This document shows, piece by piece, positions 26,589 to 35,719 of a stretch of 64,000 nt of DNA. The stretch comes from Streptomyces sp. DH24 (GTDB lineage: Bacteria > Actinomycetota > Actinomycetes > Streptomycetales > Streptomycetaceae). The position numbers were made by a program, and so were the translations under genes. Location: positions 43,315 through 107,314 of the forward strand of contig NZ_JARVKW010000027.1 of assembly GCF_029813775.1 (NCBI RefSeq), read 5' to 3'. The notes under the pieces are model-generated. The model was given only the letters and a program-made list of their open reading frames with translations, did no database searches and was not told the DNA's origin. Numbering within the stretch: position 1 is the stretch's first letter; each line of letters begins with the position of its first letter.

Positions 26589-27542
26589 GTGAGTCCCGAC
26601 ACCGGCGCAGGACCGCGGGCCGTGGCGTGGCGGCTGCGCGACGGCATGGCGAACGGCGTCCTGTCGTTCCCGCTGACCAGCTTCCGCGCCGACGGCGCCC
26701 TCGACCCCGACGGCTACCGCGCCTACGTCGCCGGCCGGCTGGCCGCCGCGCCCGGCGCCCTCTTCCCGGCCTGCGGCACCGGCGAGTTCTTCTCACTGGA
26801 CGAGGACGAGTACCGGCGGACCGTCGCCATCGCCGTCGAGGAGGCCGCGGGCCGCGTCCCGGTCGTCGCCGGCGTCGGCTACGGCTGGGCGCAGGCCGCC
26901 CGCTTCGCCCGCCTCGCCGAGGACGCCGGGGCCGACGCCCTCCTCGTCCTGCCGCACTACCTCGTCACCGCCCCGCAGGACGGCCTCGTCGCCCAGCTCG
27001 AGCACCTCGCGGACCGCACCCGGCTCCCGCTCGTCGCCTACCAGCGCGACCAGGTCGCCTACACCCCCGACGCGCTGCGCCGCATCACCGGCATCCCGAA
27101 CGTCATCGGCCTCAAGGACGGTCACAGCGACCTCGACCGGCTCCAGCGCCTCACCCTCGCCGCCCCCGAGGGCTTCCTGTTCTTCAACGGCGCGGCCACC
27201 GCCGAGATCCAGGCCCGCGCCTACGCCGGTGTCGGCGTCCCCGCCTACTCCTCCGCCGTCCACGCCTTCGCGCCCGAGATCGCGGACGCGTTCTTCGCCG
27301 CGTTCCGCGCCGGCGACACCGGCGCCGTCGACAGGCTGCTGCGCGGCTTCTACGTGCCGTTCGTGCAACTGCGCGACCGGGTCCCCGGCTACGCGGTGTC
27401 CCTCGTGAAGGCCGCCGCCCGGCTGCGCGGCCTGCCCGTCGGACCCGTCCGCGCCCCGCTCACCGACCCCTCGCCCGCCGACCTGGCCGACCTCAAGGCC
27501 CTGCTCGCCACCGGACTCGACCTCGTAGGAGCCGCCCTGTGA
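26589..27542 (+). CDS. kdgD: 5-dehydro-4-deoxyglucarate dehydratase
   Basis: 317 residues from GTG 26589, preceded by GGGAGA. Class I aldolase-like TIM barrel of the DHDPS superfamily that converts 5-dehydro-4-deoxy-D-glucarate to 2,5-dioxopentanoate with loss of CO2 and water. Schiff-base Lys is in GLKDGHSDL (Lys176); the Tyr-bearing strand is VAYQRDQV; CGTGEFFSL is the substrate carboxylate loop. The final step to 2-oxoglutarate needs a semialdehyde dehydrogenase, not found here. It overlaps gudD by GTGA, so both are one translation unit. Confidence 0.9.
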   Translation: MSPDTGAGPRAVAWRLRDGMANGVLSFPLTSFRADGALDPDGYRAYVAGRLAAAPGALFPACGTGEFFSLDEDEYRRTVAIAVEEAAGRVPVVAGVGYGWAQAARFARLAEDAGADALLVLPHYLVTAPQDGLVAQLEHLADRTRLPLVAYQRDQVAYTPDALRRITGIPNVIGLKDGHSDLDRLQRLTLAAPEGFLFFNGAATAEIQARAYAGVGVPAYSSAVHAFAPEIADAFFAAFRAGDTGAVDRLLRGFYVPFVQLRDRVPGYAVSLVKAAARLRGLPVGPVRAPLTDPSPADLADLKALLATGLDLVGAAL

Positions 27543-28834
27543 CCCGCGACCTCACCGTCACGGACGTCCGTCTGACGCCGATCCTGGTCGCCGACCCGCC
27601 GCTGCTGAACACGCAGGGCGTCCACCAGCCGTACACGCCCCGGCTGATCGTCGAGGTCGTCACCGCCGACGGGATCACCGGCGTCGGCGAGACCTACGGC
27701 GACACCAAGTACCTCGAACTCGCCCGCCCCTTCGCCAGGAAACTGAAGGGGCGTCAGGTCAGTGACCTGAACGGCCTGTTCACGGTCGCCGACGAGGTCG
27801 CCGTGGACGACTCCCGGGTACAGGACGCCGTCGACGTCGGCGGGCTGCGCGGCGTCCAGACCGCCGACAAACTGCGCCTGTCCGTCGTCTCCGGCTTCGA
27901 GGTCGCCTGCCTCGACGCCCTCGGCAAGGCGCTCGGCCTGCCCGTGCACGCGCTGCTCGGCGGCAAGGTCCGCGACGCCGTCGAGTACAGCGCCTACCTC
28001 TTCTACAAGTGGGCCGACCACCCGGCGGGCGTCCCGGCCGAGAAGGACGACTGGGGCGCCGCCCTCGACCCGGCCGGCGTGGTAGAGCAGGCCCGCAGGT
28101 TCACCGAGCGGTACGGCTTCACCTCCTTCAAGCTCAAGGGTGGCGTCTTCCCGCCCGACGAGGAGATCGCCGCGATACGCGCTCTCGCCGAGGCGTTCCC
28201 CGGCCACCCGCTGCGCCTCGACCCCAACGGTGCCTGGTCCGTGGAGACCTCCGTCGGGGTCGCCGACGCCCTCCGCGACGTCCTCGAATACCTGGAGGAC
28301 CCCGCGCTCGGCACCCGGGCCATGGCCGACGTCGCCCGGCGCACCGACGTGCCGCTCGCGACCAACATGTGCGTGACGACGTTCGCCGAGATCAAGGAGG
28401 CCTTCACCAGCGACGCCGTCCAGGTCGTCCTGTCCGACCACCACTACTGGGGCGGGCTGCGCAACACCCAGCAACTCGCCGCCGTCTGCCGCACGTTCGG
28501 TGTCGGCGTGTCCATGCACTCCAACACCCACCTCGGGATCAGCCTCGCCGCGATGACCCACGTCGCGGCCACCGTCCAGGACCTCCACCACGCCTGCGAC
28601 TCCCACTACCCCTGGCAGTCGGAGGACGTGCTCACCGAGCGCCTCACCTTCGACGGCGGCAAGGTCACCGTGTCCGACGCGCCCGGCCTCGGCGTCGAAC
28701 TCGACCGGGACCGCCTGGAGTCCCTGCACCGGCGGTGGCTCGACGACGACGGCACGCTCCGCGAGCGCGACGACGCGGCCGCCATGCGCGTCGCCGACCC
28801 CGCGTGGGTCGCCCCCGCCGTCCCGCGCTGGTAG
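27539..28834 (+). CDS. gudD: glucarate dehydratase, enolase superfamily
   Basis: 431 residues from GTG 27539, overlapping kdgD by four bases. It dehydrates D-glucarate to 5-dehydro-4-deoxyglucarate, the substrate of KdgD. Enolase-superfamily residues: KxK in SFKLKGG (Lys198 and Lys200), metal ligand in RLDPNGAW, the NMCVTTFAEIKEA strand, and MHSNTHLGISLAAMTHVAA with the catalytic His. Length is a little shorter than E. coli GudD (446). The pair kdgD-gudD with IclR forms a compact D-glucarate catabolic module. Confidence 0.92.
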   Translation: MTRDLTVTDVRLTPILVADPPLLNTQGVHQPYTPRLIVEVVTADGITGVGETYGDTKYLELARPFARKLKGRQVSDLNGLFTVADEVAVDDSRVQDAVDVGGLRGVQTADKLRLSVVSGFEVACLDALGKALGLPVHALLGGKVRDAVEYSAYLFYKWADHPAGVPAEKDDWGAALDPAGVVEQARRFTERYGFTSFKLKGGVFPPDEEIAAIRALAEAFPGHPLRLDPNGAWSVETSVGVADALRDVLEYLEDPALGTRAMADVARRTDVPLATNMCVTTFAEIKEAFTSDAVQVVLSDHHYWGGLRNTQQLAAVCRTFGVGVSMHSNTHLGISLAAMTHVAATVQDLHHACDSHYPWQSEDVLTERLTFDGGKVTVSDAPGLGVELDRDRLESLHRRWLDDDGTLRERDDAAAMRVADPAWVAPAVPRW

Positions 28835-29283
28835 CCACCTCCTGCCCACCACGACCGCCACCGTCGGCCGAGCCGCCACGACGGAGAGCCGCCACCTCCG
28901 CGAGAACGGCGGCGGTTCAGCCGCACAGAGGAGTGCCGCTGGTGCCGGCGGCACCGCCCGCCAGGCGATGGGCTCCGGCACCGCCACCTCGTCGTCGGCC
29001 CGGTCTCCGGCGCCCCGACGGAGATGCGCGGCGTCCGGGGCCACGCCGGCCGGCAGTGGACGTTCTTCATCGAGGGCGTCTTTTTCGCCGTCCGCACCCG
29101 CGCGGTGCGGTCCCCGGCCGCCGCCCAACCCCGGCCCCTGCCGGGCGCCGCCCGCCGGGCACACCCCGGACCTGCGACGGCCTGATCCGCGACCCGGGCG
29201 GCCACCGCACGCGCGTGGCTGCCCGGTTGTCCGTGACCTGGTGCACACTGGCCTGATCCGCACCATGTCAGGGAGAGCGCACC
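28835..29283. other. 449-bp gap with a weak coding-like stretch
   Basis: No start with a ribosome-binding site and no recognisable protein. One forward frame (28901 to about 29180) keeps strong GC3 bias and reads a plausible strand-rich stretch around 29021-29095 (TEMRGVRGHAGRQWTFFIEG) before a stop. This might be the remnant of a lost gene; it might equally be chance in high-GC DNA. TGCACACTGGCCTGATC near 29242-29258 lies where a promoter for the kinase gene would be. Confidence 0.4.
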
Positions 29284-30408
29284 GTGACCGCGTCCGCCTC
29301 GTCCCCGGGAGAGGGACGACCCACCTGCCGAGCCCAGGTCGACCCCCTGGCCGACCTGCGCGCCCCGGACGACCCGCCCTGGGACGTCTACCTCACGGGC
29401 ACCGTCTTCCTCGACATCATCTTCACCGGGCTCGACTCCGCCCCGGTGCGCGGGACCGAGTCCTGGGCCCGCGGCATGGGGTCGAGCCCCGGCGGCGTCG
29501 CCAACATGGCCACCGCCCTGGCCCGCCTCGGCCTGCGCACCTGCCTCGCCGCGGCCTTCGGCGACGACCACTACGGCGACTACTGCTGGGACGCCCTCCA
29601 GCAGGGCGAGGGCATCGACCAGACCCCGTCGCGCACGGTGCCCTGCTGGCACTCGCCGGTCACGGTCTCCATGGCCTACGAGGGCGAGCGCACGATGGTC
29701 TCCCACGGCCACGAACCGCCGCCCGAGGAGCCCGCCCCCGACTGCCCGCCCCGCGCGCGTGCCGCCATCGCCTCCCTCACGCCCGGCAAGAGCGCCCCCT
29801 GGATCGCACAGGCCGCCGCCAAGGGCGCCCGCGTCTTCGCCGACGTCGGCTGGGACGACACCGGCGCCTGGGACCTGGCCGGGCTGACCGACCTGGCGCA
29901 CTGCGAGGCCTTCCTGCCCAACGCGGCGGAGGCGATGCGCTACACGGGCGCCGACGGCCCGCGCGCCGCCGCCCACGCCCTCACCGAGCACGTGCCGGTG
30001 GCCGTCGTCACCCTCGGCGCGGAGGGCGCGTACGCCGTGGACCGGCGCACGGGGGAGACCGCCGACGTGCCCGCGATCGCCGTGGAGGCCCTCGACCCGA
30101 CCGGCGCCGGAGACGTCTTCGTGGCCGGATTCGTCACCGGCTCCCTGGCGGGCTGGCCGCTCGCCGACCGCCTCGCCTTCGCCGGCCTGACCGCGGCGCT
30201 GTCGGTGCAGGAGTTCGGGGGCTCCCTGTCGGCGCCGGGCTGGTCCGAGATCGCCGCCTGGTGGCGCAAGGTCCAGTCGGTCGACGCCCAGGACCCGGCG
30301 GCCCTGCGCCGCTACGCCTTCCTCGCCGACCTGGTCCCCGAAGAACTGGCCAGACCCTGGCCCCTGCGCCGGGCGGTCCCGACGATCGGCTTCCGGCACC
30401 CGGTCTAG
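29284..30408 (+). CDS. PfkB family carbohydrate kinase
   Basis: 374 residues from GTG 29284, with GGGAGAG upstream. Ribokinase-fold kinase: the GG-motif SSPGGVANMATALARLGLRT near 70, and the PfkB signature DPTGAGDVFVAGF near 271-283 with the catalytic Asp and anion hole. It phosphorylates a sugar or nucleoside with ATP; the substrate is not evident. It follows the glucarate genes in the same direction but 450 bp away, so operon membership is doubtful. Confidence 0.9.
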   Translation: MTASASSPGEGRPTCRAQVDPLADLRAPDDPPWDVYLTGTVFLDIIFTGLDSAPVRGTESWARGMGSSPGGVANMATALARLGLRTCLAAAFGDDHYGDYCWDALQQGEGIDQTPSRTVPCWHSPVTVSMAYEGERTMVSHGHEPPPEEPAPDCPPRARAAIASLTPGKSAPWIAQAAAKGARVFADVGWDDTGAWDLAGLTDLAHCEAFLPNAAEAMRYTGADGPRAAAHALTEHVPVAVVTLGAEGAYAVDRRTGETADVPAIAVEALDPTGAGDVFVAGFVTGSLAGWPLADRLAFAGLTAALSVQEFGGSLSAPGWSEIAAWWRKVQSVDAQDPAALRRYAFLADLVPEELARPWPLRRAVPTIGFRHPV

Positions 30409-30422
30409 GCCCGTGACCGCAC

Positions 30423-30460
30423 AGTGCCGTGTCCGCGAAGTGCCGTGTCCGCGAAGTGAC
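30423..30460. repeat. 16-bp tandem duplication after the PfkB gene
   Basis: AGTGCCGTGTCCGCGA occurs twice head to tail (30423-30438 and 30439-30454), with the first five bases of a third copy, in the 210-bp gap before phoH. No protein or promoter match is seen. Confidence 0.7.
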
Positions 30461-30618
30461 GCCCGCCGCGCGGACCCGGCCCGGGAACGCGCTCCCCCCT
30501 CCGCCCCCACGAAAAGCCCTACGGCGTTGTCCGTGCACCGTCGTACCCTTGAAGCGCGAGGCCGCCCTCAGCTACGCGGCCGTGAAGAGGAGGAACCGCA
30601 GGCCTTCAGCGCCGGCCC

Positions 30619-31692
<1,074 letters not shown>

Positions 31693-31704
31693 ACCAGCAC
31701 GACC

Positions 31705-32202
31705 ATGTCGATCGACGTCAACAACGAGTCCGGCACCGAGGTCGACGAGCAGGCGATCCTCGACATCGCCCGCTACGCCCTCGCACGGATGCGCATCCAC
31801 CCCCTCTCCGAGCTCTCGGTGATCGTCGTGGACGCCGACGCCATGGAGCAGCTCCACATCCAGTGGATGGACCTGCCGGGGCCCACGGACGTCATGTCCT
31901 TCCCGATGGACGAGCTGCGCCCGCCGTCGAAGGACGACGACGAGCCGCCGCAGGGCCTGCTCGGCGACATCGTCCTGTGCCCCGAGGTCGCCAAGAAGCA
32001 GGGCGAGGAAGCGCCGACGCAGCACAGCATGGACGAGGAGCTCCAGCTGCTCACCGTCCACGGTGTGCTGCACCTGCTGGGCTACGACCACGAGGAATCG
32101 GACGAGAAGGCCGAGATGTTCGGCCTGCAGGCCGCCATCGTGGACGGCTGGCGCGCGGAGAAGGGCCTGACCGGCCCGTCCCCGGCACCGACCGTCTCAT
32201 GA
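31705..32202 (+). CDS. ybeY: endoribonuclease YbeY, rRNA maturation factor
   Basis: 165 residues from ATG 31705, 12 bp after phoH. Zinc-dependent single-strand RNase for 16S rRNA 3' maturation and ribosome quality control. Signature HGVLHLLGYDHEESDE near 119-134 carries the three His zinc ligands; the conserved upstream strand TDVMSFPMDE is present. Ends overlapping the CorC-type gene by ATGA. Confidence 0.96.
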   Translation: MSIDVNNESGTEVDEQAILDIARYALARMRIHPLSELSVIVVDADAMEQLHIQWMDLPGPTDVMSFPMDELRPPSKDDDEPPQGLLGDIVLCPEVAKKQGEEAPTQHSMDEELQLLTVHGVLHLLGYDHEESDEKAEMFGLQAAIVDGWRAEKGLTGPSPAPTVS

Positions 32203-33500
32203 GTCTCCCGCTCGTCTCCGGAGCGATCGCCCTGGTGGTCGTCGCGTGGCTCGCCGCGTGCGCGGAGGCGGGCCTCGCCCGGGTCTCCAGCTTCCGCGCC
32301 GAGGAGGCCGTACGCTCCGGCCGGCGCGGCAGCGCCAAGCTCGAACAGGTCGCCGCGGACCCGACGCGCTACCTGAACGTGGCGCTGCTGGTCCGCGTCG
32401 CCTGCGAGATGGCCGCCGCCGCGCTGGTCACGTACGCCTGCCTCCGCGAGGTCGACGGCACCTGGCAGGCGCTGCTCGCCGCGATCGGCGTCATGGTCCT
32501 GGTGTCCTACGTCGCGGTCGGCGTCTCCCCGCGCACCATCGGCCGGCAGCACCCGCTGAACACGGCGACGGCCGCGGCGTACGTGCTGCTGCCGCTCGCG
32601 CGCGTGATGGGGCCGATCCCGTCGCTGCTGATCCTCATCGGCAACGCCCTCACCCCCGGCAAGGGCTTCCGCCGCGGCCCGTTCGCGTCCGAGGCGGAGC
32701 TGCGGGCCATGGTCGACCTCGCCGAGGCCGAGTCCCTCATCGAGGACGAGGAGCGCCGCATGGTGCACTCGGTCTTCGAACTGGGCGACACGCTCGTGCG
32801 GGAGGTGATGGTCCCGCGCACCGACCTCGTCGTCATCGAGCGGTACAAGACCATCCGCCAGGCCCTCACCCTCGCCCTGCGCTCCGGCTTCTCCCGCATC
32901 CCGGTGTCCGGCGAGAGCGAGGACGACATCGTCGGGATCGTGTACCTGAAGGACCTGGTCCGCAAGACGCACATCAGCCGGGAGACGGAGAGCGAGCTGG
33001 TGTCCACGGCGATGCGCCCGGCGGTCTTCGTGCCGGACACCAAGAACGCCGGCGACCTGCTGCGCGAGATGCAGAAGGAACGCAACCACGTCGCCGTCGT
33101 CATCGACGAGTACGGCGGCACGGCCGGCATCGTCACCATCGAGGACATCCTCGAGGAGATCGTCGGCGAGATCACCGACGAGTACGACCGCGAGCTGCCG
33201 CCCGTCGAGGACCTCGGCAAGGACCGCTACCGGGTCACCGCCCGCCTCGGCATCGGCGACCTCGGCGAGCTGTACGGCCTGGAGGAGTTCGACGACGAGG
33301 ACGTGGAGACGGTCGGCGGCCTGCTCGCCAAGGCCCTCGGCCGCGTCCCGATCGCGGGTGCCTCGTCCCTGGTCGAACTGCCGGACGGCCGCGAGCTGCG
33401 ACTGACCGCGGAGGCCGCCGCCGGCCGCCGCAACAAGATCGTCACGGTGCTCGCGGAGCCGGCCGGACCCGCCGACGGCGAGGAGGGCGAGCCGGCATGA
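32199..33500 (+). CDS. CNNM/CorC-type hemolysin family membrane protein
   Basis: 433 residues from ATG 32199. Order: CNNM/DUF21 transmembrane domain (about 1-140, several hydrophobic helices), a CBS pair (about 200-330, including VMVPRTDLVVIERYKTIRQAL and EYGGTAGIVTIEDILEEIVGEI) and a CorC_HlyC C-terminal domain (about 345-420). The family exports Mg2+ or other divalent cations with CBS-bound nucleotide as regulator; older notes call it hemolysin. Overlaps both neighbours by ATGA, so it is strictly coupled to ybeY and mmcQ. Confidence 0.9.
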   Translation: MSLPLVSGAIALVVVAWLAACAEAGLARVSSFRAEEAVRSGRRGSAKLEQVAADPTRYLNVALLVRVACEMAAAALVTYACLREVDGTWQALLAAIGVMVLVSYVAVGVSPRTIGRQHPLNTATAAAYVLLPLARVMGPIPSLLILIGNALTPGKGFRRGPFASEAELRAMVDLAEAESLIEDEERRMVHSVFELGDTLVREVMVPRTDLVVIERYKTIRQALTLALRSGFSRIPVSGESEDDIVGIVYLKDLVRKTHISRETESELVSTAMRPAVFVPDTKNAGDLLREMQKERNHVAVVIDEYGGTAGIVTIEDILEEIVGEITDEYDRELPPVEDLGKDRYRVTARLGIGDLGELYGLEEFDDEDVETVGGLLAKALGRVPIAGASSLVELPDGRELRLTAEAAAGRRNKIVTVLAEPAGPADGEEGEPA

Positions 33501-33856
33501 CCCCTCAGGAGCTGCGCGCCTTCTGCCTGTCGTGCAACGCGGCGGTGGAGGACTTCCCGTTCAACCCGGAGACCTCGGTCTTCAAGGTGCACGGCAGGAT
33601 GTTCGCCCTGACGAACCTGGACGCGCGGCCCTTGACGGTCAACCTCAAGTGCGACCCGGACGACGCGATCAGGCTGCGCGGCGAGTACGGCGGCCTGATC
33701 GTCCCGGGATGGCACATGAACAAGCGGCACTGGAACACGGTCACGGCCGACGGCGGGCTCCCCGACCGGCTGGTGCGCGAGCTGATCGAGGACTCCTACG
33801 ACCTGGTCGTGGCGGGCCTGCCGCGCGCCGACCGGCTGCGCCTGGACCGCCCCTGA
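33497..33856 (+). CDS. MmcQ/YjbR family protein
   Basis: 119 residues; ATG 33497 overlaps the preceding stop. MmcQ/YjbR fold (CyaY-like, DNA-binding proposed): ELRAFCLSCNAAVEDFPF at the N-terminus, VFKVHGRMFALTNLD, LKCDPDDAIRLR, and the core GGLIVPGWHMNKRHWNTV. Molecular role is not established. Member of the phoH-era cluster. Confidence 0.88.
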   Translation: MTPQELRAFCLSCNAAVEDFPFNPETSVFKVHGRMFALTNLDARPLTVNLKCDPDDAIRLRGEYGGLIVPGWHMNKRHWNTVTADGGLPDRLVRELIEDSYDLVVAGLPRADRLRLDRP

Positions 33857-33889
33857 CCGGTCCGCGCCCGGCTACGTATGCTCAAGGTC

Positions 33890-34243
33890 ATGACCGACAG
33901 CAACGCGCTCGACCCCGAGGACCGCAAGATCGTCACCCTGGCCCGCTCCACCCGGGCCCGCAACGGCGTGCCCGAGGGCGCCGCCGTGCGCGACGAGACC
34001 GGCCGCACCTATGTCGCGGGCACCGTCGCCCTGGACTCCCTGCAGCTCAGCGCCCTGCGGACCGCGGTGGCGATGGCGGTGGCGTCGGGCGCGAAGTCGC
34101 TGGAGGCGGCGGCCGTGGTCACCGATGCCGAGTCGGCGTCGGAGCAGGACCTGGCGGCCGTGCGCGACCTCGGCGGCCCGGGGACCCCGGTGCTGCTGGC
34201 CGGCCCGGACGGCACCGTCCGCGCCACCGTCACCGCGGGCTGA
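33890..34243 (+). CDS. cytidine-deaminase-like protein without zinc ligands
   Basis: 117 residues from ATG 33890; TATGCT ends 7 nt upstream. ATG 33878 in frame adds four residues. The fold follows cytidine deaminase (DRKIVTLARSTRARNGVPEGAAVRDETGRTYVAG), and this gene is commonly called cytidine deaminase next to era. But the catalytic His/Cys-Ala-Glu has become LQLSAL, and where a PCxxC pair is expected the sequence reads ASEQDL. The protein has no Cys at all. It is thus probably not a deaminase and may be a structural or regulatory homologue. Confidence 0.75.
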   Translation: MTDSNALDPEDRKIVTLARSTRARNGVPEGAAVRDETGRTYVAGTVALDSLQLSALRTAVAMAVASGAKSLEAAAVVTDAESASEQDLAAVRDLGGPGTPVLLAGPDGTVRATVTAG

Positions 34244-34391
34244 CTCCCGGGGCCGGGCGCCGCCCCGGCGGGTGCGCTACAGCGCGTCCGGCCCGCGCTC
34301 CCCGGTACGCGGATGTTTCCGGGAGCCCACCGGGGCGACCGGTGGGCACGGGTGTGCGGCGGGGCGTTGTGGATCAGGGACAATGGGCGCC

Positions 34392-35351
34392 ATGAGCGTT
34401 CGCAGCCAGTCATCCGAGCCGTCGGAATTGCCGGAGGCCGCCCACAGGTCGGGCTTCGCCTGTTTCGTGGGCCGCCCCAACGCGGGCAAGTCCACCCTCA
34501 CGAACGCTCTGGTCGGGCAGAAGGTGGCGATCACCGCCAACCAGCCGCAGACCACGCGGCACACCGTCCGCGGCATCGTGCACCGGCCGGAGGCGCAGCT
34601 GATCCTGGTGGACACCCCGGGCCTGCACAAGCCGCGCACGCTGCTCGGCGAGCGGCTGAACGACGTCGTGCGCACCACCTGGGCCGAGGTCGACGTGATC
34701 GGCTTCTGCCTGCCGGCGAACGAGAAGCTGGGCCCCGGCGACCGCTTCATCGCCAAGGAGCTCGCGGGGATCAGGAAGTCCCCCAAGGTCGCGATCATCA
34801 CCAAGACCGACCTCGTCGACTCCAAGACCCTGGCCCAGCAGCTCATCGCCGTCGACCAGCTCGGCAAGGAGCTGGGCATCACCTGGGCGGAGATCGTCCC
34901 GGTGTCGGCGACGGCGAACAAGCAGGTCGACCTGCTGGCGGACCTGCTGATCCCGATGCTTCCGGAGGGGCCGCCGCTCTACCCGGAGGGCGACCTCACG
35001 GACGAGCCCGAGCAGGTCATGATCGCCGAGCTGATCCGCGAGGCGGCCCTGGAGGGCGTGCGCGACGAGCTGCCGCACTCCATCGCCGTCGTGGTCGAGG
35101 AGATGCTGCCGCGCGAGGACCGTCCCGCGGACAAGCCGCTGCTGGACATCCACGCCAACGTCTTCATCGAGCGCCCCAGCCAGAAGGGCATCATCATCGG
35201 CCCCAAGGGCAAGCGCCTGAAGGACGTCGGCATCAAGTCCCGCAAGCAGATCGAGGCCCTGCTGGGCACACCGGTCTTCCTCGACCTGCACGTGAAGGTC
35301 GCCAAGGACTGGCAGCGGGACCCCAAGCAGCTGCGCCGTCTCGGTTTCTGA
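34392..35351 (+). CDS. era: GTPase Era
   Basis: 319 residues from ATG 34392; ATG 34383 in frame is an alternative. GACAAT ends 7 nt before 34392. Era binds the 3' end of 16S rRNA and helps 30S maturation. G1 GRPNAGKST 27-35, switch/G2 PQTTRHTV near 55, G3 DTPG near 74-77, G4 TKTD near 137 in place of NKxD, and a C-terminal KH domain with VFIERPSQKGIIIGPKGKRLK near 255-276. Last gene of the phoH cluster. Confidence 0.96.
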   Translation: MSVRSQSSEPSELPEAAHRSGFACFVGRPNAGKSTLTNALVGQKVAITANQPQTTRHTVRGIVHRPEAQLILVDTPGLHKPRTLLGERLNDVVRTTWAEVDVIGFCLPANEKLGPGDRFIAKELAGIRKSPKVAIITKTDLVDSKTLAQQLIAVDQLGKELGITWAEIVPVSATANKQVDLLADLLIPMLPEGPPLYPEGDLTDEPEQVMIAELIREAALEGVRDELPHSIAVVVEEMLPREDRPADKPLLDIHANVFIERPSQKGIIIGPKGKRLKDVGIKSRKQIEALLGTPVFLDLHVKVAKDWQRDPKQLRRLGF

Positions 35352-35373
35352 GCCGCCTCACCCCGGGCGCCGG

Positions 35374-35397
35374 CCGCCGGTTCATCCTCACCGGCGG
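35374..35397. terminator. hairpin after era
   Basis: CCGCCGG (35374-35380) pairs with CCGGCGG (35391-35397) over a 10-nt loop, between convergent era and the emfourin-like gene. Confidence 0.6.
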
Positions 35398-35431
35398 TAC
35401 CAGCCGTCAACGCCCAGGCCTCGCCCAGGGG

Positions 35432-35698
35432 TCAGGCGCCCTCCTTGAGGACCCGCGAGATCAGACTGCGCTGCTCCTCGGTCAGCCGGGGGTCCGCGCA
35501 GTACACCGTCCTGCCGTCCACCGTGATCTGGTAACTGAAGCCGTCCGGCACGCCGATCGGCGGCGTGCCCCGGCCTTCGGCCATCGCCCGTTCGGCCAGG
35601 GCCTGCCACTCGCGCGCGTCGGCACGCCCCGAGGTGTCCACCTCGGCATGGCGCTCGATGCCCGCGAAGCCGCCCGTGCGCCTCACCTGAATACGCAT
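35432..35698 (-). CDS. emfourin-like small protein, putative M4-protease inhibitor
   Basis: 88 residues. Sequence pattern (MRIQVRRTGGFAGIERHAEVDTSG at the start; DGFSYQITVDGRTVYCADPRLTEEQRSLI further on) matches small emfourin/protealysin-inhibitor-like proteins, a family found next to genes of protealysin-like metalloproteases. Emfourin binds and inhibits its protease inside the cell. Here it follows the M4 gene by 21 bp on the same strand, as in known pairs. No signal peptide. The protease partner looks frameshifted (next entry). Confidence 0.8.
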   Translation of the reverse strand: MRIQVRRTGGFAGIERHAEVDTSGRADAREWQALAERAMAEGRGTPPIGVPDGFSYQITVDGRTVYCADPRLTEEQRSLISRVLKEGA

Positions 35699-35719
35699 GG
35701 GTCCCTGTGTAGTACGGAA

